Origin: Sinotaia quadrata
Lineage: Eukaryota; Mollusca; Gastropoda; Architaenioglossa; Viviparidae
Length of the DNA: 64,000 nt
Reading direction: 5' to 3'
NCBI GenBank assembly: GCA_028829895.1
Contig: CM054177.1
Coordinates: 79,506,163-79,570,162 of the forward strand
The notes below the pieces were generated by a model, which was not told the origin of the DNA, did no database searches, and saw only the letters and a program-made list of their open reading frames with translations. Below are positions 51,684 through 63,600 of this stretch, piece by piece. Numbering within the stretch: position 1 is the stretch's first letter; every line of letters begins with the position of its first letter. A program made the translations under genes and the position numbers.

Positions 51684-54600
51684 AATTTGACTGCTGATGT
51701 ACATGCTAGGGTAAACTGAATGAGTGTCAAACATTTAATCAGACCTTGTGAAATGATGTAAATAACAATACTCTTTTGATTATATTCATATGTTGTATAT
51801 TTGATTGTTGATTCAATAAAATTTATTGTTAAATTTATTAACCTTAAAAGACAGATTTTTATTACTCCTTTAGTAAGGAGTTTCCACCTGCAGAAACATT
51901 ATGCGACAGTAAAATGTCTATCTTAATATTGTGTAAAGAGTAAAGTTTTACAATACCCATATAATCTGCCAAGTGAGAGAGCACTTGTAATTATTTATGT
52001 GTTGTTAATTAATAAATAATAACCATAATTAGTGAAGGGTGACCAGAGGTGTCACAGAGTGATAAATAAAAATTATTATATATATAAATTAATCTTTTCT
52101 TGAAGAATATAATTTTTTTCTAGAAATAATAATTTGGTGATTAATAGTTTACATTTTTAAAATCAGTTTTATTGCTTCTGTGCATTTAACAATACCTTAA
52201 TAGCATAGTAAAATTTCAAACATTATATTGTTATAATTATACTTTTTCATTAGAAAATTACTCTAAAATTACATACTTTTACAGTTTCTCTCCACTCTCC
52301 ACTTTCTCCCCACAATCAGAGCACAAACCTTATTTGTTTTTTGTTTTTTTTAAAATGAATTAAGCCTTTTTTACATTTTTTAAAAAAAAATGTTTTAATT
52401 TATTTTATAAGTAACTACAAGGCCAGATCAGTGCCATACTGTAGTAGTGATCTGTTTGTGAGTTTAAATAGTTCTGTAAATGTAATTAAAAGTATATTTA
52501 TTTATGATTATTTAAGACGTGTGATTATTGTTTTGGTATTATACCCTGTAAAATATTTTTTTTGTCTTTTTTTTTTCAGATTTTTATTAAAAGATGGACA
52601 GTTATGGCTGTGTGAACCCCAGGCAAGACAGGTACTGTTTGTTTTTTCCCCCCATCATTTAGACACTGTTGTTTTTAATTTTGTTTTTTATTTTAATTCT
52701 TCCCTTTCTCGGCTTTGAGTTTGCTCAAGATGGAAAATTTGTTAAATATTTCCTTGTTTCTTAGGTTTTAAAAAACAAACTTGTATTCTTTCTGATTTTG
52801 ATCTAATATGCATTTTATAACTGTATGCCAAGAAAATAATTTCCAAAATTCCTGACACAATTAATTGATTGATAATGTTTATTTGTTTCTAATGTGTATT
52901 GATTTTGCACGATCTTCAGATGTTTGTCATTGTGTATCACATAATCTGTTTTGTCTATTGGTTAGTAAAAATTCGAGAGTAAACACTAATTTCTACAGCA
53001 TATTCCTCTAGATTAAAACACTTTGGACACTCATATTTTTGTCTGCTTTGAAAAAATTATTTCATGTGCAGATGTCCATTATTGTAAGATCAAGTGGCAG
53101 TGGTGTTTTTTTCAAATTTGGGATAACTGCAGTAAAATATGCTATGCACATACAAGCATAAGAACTATGACACATTGTAGAAACATGAAATCATGCATGG
53201 CTTGCTTGTTATGCACTGGACATGCACATTTAATATTTTTGCATGTTAATATTATTAGATTCTGCAATTTAAATTTATAAAATACTCTAAATATTTTATT
53301 TTTTTGTGTAACAAGAGGATGAGCAGATTGTCACACATACTTATTTGTCTCTTGGTGAGAAGTCTTATCCCGATTTGGCACTATTTACTAAGATTTACAT
53401 TTTGCAGTCTGAATTAGCATTCATTTGCCGAGTATTACAGTGCCATTAAATATCACAATGAAGTGATAATTACTGTTACTTTTCATTCAAGGCAGAACAT
53501 TTTTTTCGTTTTCAGATCCCAGCTGGTTTAGTACCGACTTCATGTGAGTTCTTATGCGTTCGGTTTTTTAAAGTTGAGCCGTTATCTTGTTTACCATTTA
53601 GGTCTACATCCGTTCATTTTATTAATCAACGTATTGATTTCTTTTTAAAAAAAAAATATTTAAGAAGACTTAGGATTTAATATATTTTTGTTTTAGTTAG
53701 AAGCAGCATGGACCTTAGGCACCCGCTTGTGTTTTATGTTTTTATCATAAATCAACAAACTATTTATGATTTACTGAATTATTAATTAATTGTTTTGCTC
53801 AAAAGAATGAAATATGTTTTATTTCCTGCACAGAATTGTGTTGATCAAAAGCATTTGTAAAGTACTAAAGTCATTGCAAACTGATAAAGCAGATACAGTT
53901 TCCCTTACTTTCCTTTCAAATCAAGAGAGTTTTTAAATACTGTTTTTATAATCTTTTAATATAACAGACTAGTAATGATTAATATCTTAAATAATTGAGT
54001 ACAAAGTTCATAAAAGACAATGGTATAAAAATTTGGGTGACATATTATTTTTTTATTGGATAGCAGAATGATGAAATGGTTGTAATTGTCAGAGAATAAA
54101 AAGATGCTTCATATATGAAAGGTGTATTATTATTTTTAACTAAATGATCCTGTGTACTGCAAATTGATGCTCGTTTTAATTGTAGTATTATTTCAAATTA
54201 CATTTTAGTTCTTTGAAAGACACATATATTGCATATAATTATACAGTATTATTTTAAGAGAACCAGTAACAAAAAAAGTTTCCTGCCATATTAAGTACAC
54301 TGATTCTGTTTCTGGTTAAGTATGAGCATTATATTTTTTTAAAAAATCATTTGTTCTTTCTCTTTCTTTTTCTCCACCCCCCCCCTCCACAAACACCTTC
54401 AAAATGTTGCTTAAGTAACTTAGAATATTTATGAAAGATAGGCTATTACTCAATACTGTCATCAGAAGTATTACAGTCTAAACTGACAAGTCAAGCTTCT
54501 CCACCAAAAGTCACCTTCTAGTTTTTGCCGGCTGATTCAATCTGCTCATCCATTATGTCGTTTCTCTGCATTTGCCACTGCCTTCATTAATATATTTTTG

Positions 54601-57600
54601 AAGTTTTTAAAAAAAAAATTTGTATATATGTTTTCTGATTAAAGATTCATAATTCAGATAATCCAATCTTTCTGAATTGTGAAAGCTTAATTAATATCGT
54701 AATTCTGAGATAATGAAATTTGAATAACTATGGTTAAAAATTCTTTATTAGGAATTTAACTGGTGAGTTATAGTATTTTAAGGTTATGACACCTGAACTT
54801 GTTTATAAAGATTATGATTATATTTTTAATAGCATGTTTAATGTGCATATTTTTTTTTTGTACGCATGGTTTGGGTGAGAGTCCTGGGTGTTTCAGTCTT
54901 TTCAGTTTTTCACCCATGTAAAACAAAATGATTGTCTATAAACCATTATTGTTGTGTCCTCAAATTTTCAGTTGCTTGTAAGCATCCCATCAGCTGATCT
55001 TCTTTAGTTTAATTTTACACGTTTGAAGTTCTTTTACTTTAGATGTATATTTTAGATTCATGAGGATGCTTTGAGTAGACAGATATTTAGACAGTAATAT
55101 AGTTTTCCATCATATAACCTGAGGAGTATATTTGTCCTCTTAGTACATTTTTTCACATTATGACATTTTGCAAACCAGAGCTATGTATTTTGCAGAATTC
55201 TTGAGAGTGTTAGCTTTCTCACACATTTTGGGTTGTGCTTTTGTTTTTGTTTTTAATATTCCTGACATTCTTTTAGTCTGTTCCAGGTTAAAGTAGTACA
55301 TACTTTTAAAAACTTCTGTTTAAATGACATACTTAAACAATAACATATAGCTAAAAATATATTGTTTGGATGTGGTCATCTAAAAGAATATTTTTATACC
55401 CACCTCTATTACTAATTGCAAAGGTGCGAAATGTCTTTTGGGAGAAAATATTATGTAGATACTTTGCAGTCAATGAATGTGTCTAATATTACTAAATATA
55501 GTTTTGAATATGGTAGTTGTGTTGATGTCATAAAATACACAATTATCCTCATCACATTATTGTGCATAAGCAAATTATAGGGCATATAAAATTCACAAAA
55601 TATATTTTAACATTTCAGAATTTAGTATTATTGTTATTATTGTATTATAGAGCAAATAAAATTATATATCAAGCCTGATGAAAGTTCCATGAAAACTTAA
55701 TATGCTTTTTAGTCATAACTGATCAAAGAGGTAAAATTATGGACTATAAAGCAAGGACTACACTGCTAAAAGAGAGCTCTCAATTGTTACTGAGAAACAA
55801 CAATAATATTGTGGAAATGGTCATCACCATTATCATGCTTCTCCTTCCACCATCTTTCTCATACTTGGTTCTGAGTGAAAGAAATCCAATTAATCTGCTT
55901 GAGACCATCAGTATGATAGGTTGCTAGAGGAGTAAGGTTAATAACAGACTTATAAATACAGTAATGACTTGTTATTTTCGTTTTGCAGAAAATAGTTTAG
56001 CTACAAAAATAGTAATTTTAATATGTTTTAAGTTGTACAAGAATAATAAAATGTATTTCTTTATCATGTGTCATTGCAACAGTAATAATAAATTTTTGAA
56101 TTTAAATTATCACCTTTGTAGATTACAGGCTATGAAAAGACTTGCTTTAAGATGCTAAGTTCTCATGTAAAATATTGTACAGTATTATGTTCAACCATTA
56201 CTACTTTTTCCTCTTTACTGAGGTTTCTGCTGTAATTCTCCTTGTACACTTTGCTCACCTTAAAATAATTTTCAAATTTCTGATTACAGCAAATAAAAAG
56301 TTTTTCACCATTAATTAATTATTATATTTTGCTTCTGAGAACATGCATACACTAAACTGGCAACATAAGATAAAGGGTTTGTTAACATTATCATGCTAAA
56401 TAATTTGTCATTTGGGGTTTGCTCCAAATTACAGGATGGATGTCTTGTATACACTTATTTTACTTTTATAAACTGTTTGGAGAAAGTCTAATAGAAATAT
56501 AATGAATCTCATTAACTCTTGAATTTACAGATTTGGCACTCCCTGGCAGAAAATGCCATTTATGTTGCTGATAGAGAAGCTTGTTTCAAGTGGTTTGCAA
56601 AGGTAAGATATTTAATTATGAGTATACATGGGCATAATTTTTTTTCAAACACACTCAGATTGTAGTAATCTTTATTCTTATGTATATTATGAGGCCTTTT
56701 AAGTCAAGGACTTCAAATTGTCCCAAAACATATCTCACATTTTTCTTTCCTCTGTCTCTTTAAAATTAAATTTACTTTCTCATTTTCTTTTAGTGTTGGA
56801 AATTAGTCAGCAAACAATTGAAAGAAAATAAAAGCAAACACAATTTTACTGTGTTTCTTTTAAAACATACATATAAATAACATAAGAACAACACTCCGGA
56901 AAACTGTAGAAAACTAGAGGAAGAATTTGATATTTGGAAAGTTGCTGCCATTTGTTAAAAAGTTTTTAAACAAACTGATTTAGATCCCACTTACTCTGCT
57001 CTGACTGAAATATTTTGTTATTTCATGTTGATATTCCCAAACTAGATTTGTTTACAATATTAAAATCCTGAATTAATTTTGCACACAAAAGTTGAATATT
57101 AAAATAAAAAATGCTTTTATATACATCAAGTCACATCACTGATATCTTTGGTAATGCATAGGATTATCATGCAGGTCTGGAATATGTATGTAATTTGATT
57201 TTAACTTTTCCAGGCCTGGAAAAGGTCTTGAAAATGTGTAAAATATCAAAAAGTCTTAAATTTGAGGGTTGGGGAGGGGATTTATTTTTTTCTTAAATTT
57301 ATTGTCTGTAAACTGAAAGACCCCCAACTAATGATCAGATTGTATGCAAAGTGTGTAAAAGGCTTGATTTGATTGGCTGAAACAGTTGATTGCTAAGTAC
57401 CTTAAACATATAGGTCCTTTTTGAGCTCTTTTGGAATTTTATTTCATTGGTCAATATTAACTGTAGTTAATACAATGCAATCTTGGTCATGAATTACACA
57501 TTTTCTCTCCCATATTTATTTATGCTTAAAAGTTGGAGATCGATAGGATAGGCAAAATTCATCACAGAACGTTTATACTGTTTCATTCGACTGACAAGAT

Positions 57601-60600
57601 GTTCACATTTCAAAATGGCGTCCAATAACAATGACTTCACCCAATAGACAGTGTATGTTTGACACTTACAAGATATTGTTTATTAAATCATATCCTGCTC
57701 ACATGTCACTACATGCAGCATTCTACTGAAATTATTGGCCTCCAAATTTTTTTTCTTTGACAAACTATACTGCACTGTCAAGAAAAAAGATTGGCCTCTT
57801 GAAATAACAGTATACTTGAAAGTGCGCAGAGCAACTCCAGTTATTATATTCCGCAAGTGTATGTGAAGTTTTTTTTAAAAAAAATTAAGAAAGTTTCTAC
57901 CTAGAGATTTGAAGCAAAATTTATCAGGAATAAAAAAAAATGAACCAGTATTAAACAGTTTCTGATCGTCATTATGAGTTTATATTTATTTTGCTTTAAA
58001 TTTTCAGTTTTAACAAATTTTTTTAAAACATGTAAAATAAGCAATATATTTGAATATGAACAGTCATTTTATTTATGAATATTACACAGTGCACAATTCT
58101 AATAATTAAGGAAGGTTCTTTTTATTTTAAAAAAAAGATATCATGTGACATCAAGTAATAGAAGATAGAGTAATAAATATAATACATACACATGAAGACA
58201 AAGGAATGCATAAAACATAAATAATATATGATTCTTAATTAATAAGACATGCTTGCTGAAGAATAGTGTATTTTTAATGATAATGTTTAATTATTACAGA
58301 TATAAATTATCACTTTAATTTTTTCCTCCACTGGTTATGCAATTTTTGACATAAAACATTTAAATTTTGTAAACACAAATAAATAATAATTTTCACTTTG
58401 AGTCATTGATGAATAAAATGATGATTTAAGGATTATGTTGTACATATTACAAATTTGGTTACTTGGAAGAAAAGAACGTAAGTTTGAAAAAAATAAATAT
58501 TTAAATATTAAAAGAAAAATGTAAAATATAAAAAAGTAAGCACAATATTTTGAGAGTAACATCTTCTATTGCTTTCCCATAACAAGGATAACTTATATTC
58601 CCAAAATTGAAAAATATAAGTTGATATCTTTCCCACTTTTTGTAGTAGTCTGGTTTTATAGCAGCTGAAAGATGTATAAACTGAGGGTGTAGAAGACAAA
58701 ATCTTTTACTCTTGTTATTAAGAAAGTGACTAATAGTGTAAATGCCTGCATGCAATGGTTTTTAAAATTATTTAGTTTCTTGAGAGTGGGGTAGTGAGGG
58801 GAGGTTTTTTTTTTTTTTTTTTTACAGCCTTATGTTAATTTATTTACCTTATGTTTTAGATATGAAAAAGCCTTTAAAAAAATTTTTTTTTAGGTATAGT
58901 AAATATTTTGTAATTTTTTTTTCCCCCCTAAACAAAGTTTGAATTATTAAATACGTACATTAAAATATTAATAAATTAAACATTAAGATATTTAAAAATT
59001 AATTAGAAAATTTACTTTTTCTAAGGCAGCTTATCTTCTTCCTAATTTGAGGAATATAGGTTGATAATTTTTATCCTTTATGGTCTATTTCATGTTCACA
59101 TTTTGCAGATAATTTATTTTTTCATTTTTTTAAATTGCTTTTAAATTTGTTTTAAAATTTACATCTGCCTCTATTGTATTCTTCAAATTTTGAAATTTAA
59201 ACATTTTTTGGCAATACAGCTAAATTTTAAACTCCTCACATTACAAAAAGTGGTAAATAGTACAAGTTGTTTTCAGGAGCACCAGAATCTAGAATTATTA
59301 AAATTAATAATGGTAATAGTAATATTGTTATTTATTTATGACTCTGCATGGGAAAACCCAGCTAAAGATTCTAAAATTAATTTTGTGCTACAGCCATTTG
59401 TTGTCGTTATTCCCCTTTGATAGTCCAGGGGAGATATGTACTTAAAAATGCATAGTGAAAAAACTATCGGACATAAATTAAAATTAAAAAAATAAAATAA
59501 ACATGAGATTCTGAACTTGAATAAATTACAAAAGCCCTACTTTTGAATTTTTTCACTTTAGCTAGGTTTTGCAATGCAGCATCATATTTTGTTAATTCTA
59601 TCAGTCACAGTGTTCACTGCCATCATCATATCATCATAATTATGAGGTAGTTTTAATTCTTTATAGTATCTGCAGCTTTATTTTGTGTGTCAAGTGAGAG
59701 GTGATAACATTTTTGGCAAGAAGGCAGATTTGAGTTTCTTGGAATAATACAAGTTTTATGAATATATATTTTATTGTGTGGCTTGGAGGAATAAATGTTT
59801 AATTAATTTTAATTAATATAATTATCAGTTTATATTCTGACATCACATGCAGCAATTCTCAACGCACATTCAGTATTCTGGTCAGGCATTTTGGTGTCTT
59901 TGACAATTAACCTTTTACTAGCAATTTATCTACCGAACCCTCAGTTCGAAACCCAGCAAAGATAGAAGATACTGATCATTAAACAAAAATACTACAAACA
60001 TTTTGGGGATTTATTTAGAATGATAGAAAAATACATAATAAGCTGAAGAAATACTTAGTTTAAAACCATTTAGATCTTAGATATATGCTTGGATACCAAT
60101 GACCATGTCACTTTTGCAAAGAAAGTTATAAATATATAGTTCTTTAGACTTGTCAGATAAAAACATATCCATGATTTGATATAGTTTGATTGTTAGCATC
60201 AGAAACATGATGGCTGTAGCCTATTCACACCTCCGTTCAGTTTGATGCACAAAGTTGTGTATCATAAAGATGTGCATCAGTGCAGACTGGTCTAGTTGGT
60301 CAGTTAGTTACATTGTTACTAGACTAAATATTTGGCTAAGTATTATTACGTGACCTATAGTGACTTGGCTAACTTATATCAGCGTTGGCATCGTATCTGG
60401 GGGTATTGGGTCTTGCTCATGTGTATAAAGCAATGCTTTAATTAAAAGGATCAAACAGCACAGCATATGTTATATGTCTATGAGTAACTTGTTCCCGTAA
60501 ATCAAAAGATTAATTATGCAGATGCTAACCTTTATACTGTTATACTATAGATGTATTGGGCAAAATGATACATAATATGTTTCATTTACTGTCTGTAAAA

Positions 60601-63600
60601 AATTTCCAAGTACATAACCCACCCACCCCCACCCCCACACAGACTTTCCATCCCTAACACGTGCATTATTAATCTTTTCAGTTAATGGGGGAAGAACCAG
60701 ACTTAGATCCAGATATCACTCGTGACTTCTTTGAAAGGAACATTTTGCAGTTGGATCCAGGTCTTCTCACTGAGAATGGAATCAAGTGTGTTTGTCATTA
60801 ATTTTTAAAAAATGTATTTATGGTTGTATCATTGGAAATCTAACTGAATGCATTTATGAATTTCAAACATATGCAAATTCGCTCGCAATTTTGTAAAAGC
60901 ACCAAGATAAATAGAGTTGTACACATGAAAGATGGTAGAGTTAACCCGAATTATTTTTCTTGCATTAAACATATAATTTTTGGATACTTCAAAAGGTTGT
61001 AACTAGAATTATTTTTGCGAAGTAAGTTCATTGTTCAATAATTTTTATAAAGTTTGCAGTACATATAAAAAGGCCAAGTATTTTTATTATTATGATTTCA
61101 TGTTATTATTGAACATTATAATTACATTTTGTTTTGTATTAATGATTTAACTTTTTTCATTTTAAGGCCTCTCATATTGTTCAGTTTATCTGCTGACTGT
61201 CAGTCTTTTCTGTGTGTGTACATGCATGTGTTTATATGTGCATGTTAATTTGAAGCTGCTTTTGCTTTTATCTTCGTTAAATTACTCAATTTAAGACAAA
61301 GAAAGATATTTTAATTGAATTCTTATGTTTTTATAATTTGTTGTCAGAATAAATGTTTTCCTTTAACTTATTTTCATAGATTTAGTGCTAAAGTGTTAGT
61401 TTTAAAATGACCTACTGACTTATTGAATCTACGTAAATTCAGTTATTTTATTCATACATAGTGCATTTTTTTTACTTTTTTATATATAAAATAGTTATCT
61501 AAATCCTTTGAATATGATTGAATCAAAAATAGTCGTCCGTTTTCATTTGATTTGATTGACTCTTCTAATGATATTTTCAATCGTGAATGACTATACAGCA
61601 AATCCATATATTCAGTAATGCACGAAAGTTTAAGCTTAAACTTCTGCTATTAAATTATCCTTTTATTCAAAGATTTTTATTAGGTATACACTCAGAATCA
61701 CTGTGCTATAAAAGACTAGCGAATAATGTCAAGGATAACAATATCTCCTAGCACTTATATTACCATGTTGTTAAGATTTTCTCTTGTAGGTCAGTGATCA
61801 AGTTATTTTAAAGTTAAATTTTATGGGTGACAGAATTTCAGTATGTTTGCTTGAGCTGATTTTACTTCAAAATTCTCTTTTTAATTATTTTTTTTTAGGG
61901 GGTGACCATATTATATTTATTGCTTTAGCCAATTGTTTTTTGTTGTTTTTTTTGTAGAGTATCGCCATTTAAATTATATGATTGTTATGTTGAAACTACA
62001 TTATGTAATAATTCTGTGGCATTGTAGATTTTATTAAAAATGTCATTATTGGAACATACGGTTAATATTTTCTACTAACAGTTGTTCACCTTCACTGAAA
62101 AACATTTGCTAAGCTATTCTTTTAGAGTTCTTAAATAGTGATTTTTTTATGTCTTCAAGTATTATTTCATACCATTAGAGTTGGTCACATGATGCATTTC
62201 ACAAAAAAATAATCTAAATATTAAATATCTGATATGATTTTGTTTTCTGACCTATCACACTTTCATCAAAATTTTGTTATGTTTATTCCTGCTTAATGTT
62301 GAATGTAATTATACACATCCTCAGTTTTCTGTTTGCAAGCATAAATTGGCATTATAAAATGTATGGTGAACTCTTGTGTGCATTTACTAGGAATTCTGCT
62401 TCAGTTGAAGCAGATGAATAGTACAAAGTTGGGGGGTGGGGGGTGTTTTTTTGAGGGGTATTAACCCCCCCAAAAAAAATTCCAAAAACGAACTCTGTTG
62501 TGAAAAGTAATTTATTTTTAATTTGATGCATTTAATTTTTATTGGTTTATTTAATATGTTTTAATGTTTATTTTCAGTTGTTTTGAACGTTTTTTCAAAC
62601 AAGTTAATTTAAAAGAGAACAAACTTATTGCCAAACGTCGAGGGGGTTATCTCATGGATGACATGGAGTTAATTGGTCTTGACTACCTTTGGCGGGTAAG
62701 TTTTAAATAATTTCAAAGCATATTATGTAAGACATTTTAATAAATACTTTTATACTATTAATAATTTGAATTAGCAGTTTAAGAAATCATATAAGATGTG
62801 GAGGGTTTGTTGTTATTGTTTCAAATGTAGTTATATAGAAATGTACTCTCCTGATTGTCTATGATAGTTTACTGTTTTAAATTTTTGCGGTCATACAGTT
62901 TTTTAATAATGAATTATATACATTAATTGTAAGCAAATATTTCTTCATAGAGCTCTCTTTTTTAATTTTAAAACAAAGACAATATATAAATAATAAATTT
63001 AGCAATTTATAATATATTTCATGTATTCATATGTTAAAGAAAATTATATTCATTTGTTATGTAATTGTTACTGAAATTTTATAACTTTATTTAATTTTTA
63101 AAGAAACATTTTAAATTATAATCATATGTGTACCCGCTCTTTTTATTTATTTATTTATTTTTTTTTAAATTAAAATTAAAATGATCGAGACTTTAAGCAA
63201 GGTGCTCTCATTTGGAGATAGGAATATAATGAATTTAATATATTTTCATTATTGGGAACTCTGTATGTATTTGTGTGTGTGTATATGATATTTGTATAAA
63301 ATTTAAGATTTAAATTATTTTTTTATATAATGAACAAAGATAATATTCTAATAAAAATTTTCAGTGTGATGAGAGTGCTTTAAATTCATATGGAAGAGTG
63401 AATTAAACTAATTTGGATGGAAAATATTTTATAATCATATGCATTTTGGGGAGATGAGGAGGGGTGAGATTTTACAATGAAAAAGATTCTTAGCATGCTG
63501 TGCTATTCCTAATATTGCAAAACTCTTGTATTAGGTTGATTCATACAAATTTTCATTTTTGGTAGTAATTTTACTAACGTTTTCTGAATTGGATAAATGG

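Larger units (their letters stand above)
45275..52579 (+). other. USP9X intron 16 (7.3 kb)
   Basis: Phase 2. Contains an antisense piggyBac relic (45754-47047), copy B of the large TIR transposon (48060-50809) and a TA microsatellite (51645-51681). The stretch 50815-51640 has overlapping short minus-strand open frames but no recognisable family. Confidence 0.85.

Noticed and set aside
55739..56158. Two consecutive plus-strand short ORFs in intron 17
   Set aside because: Low-complexity translation of AT-rich sequence, no homology recognised and no continuity with flanking exons.
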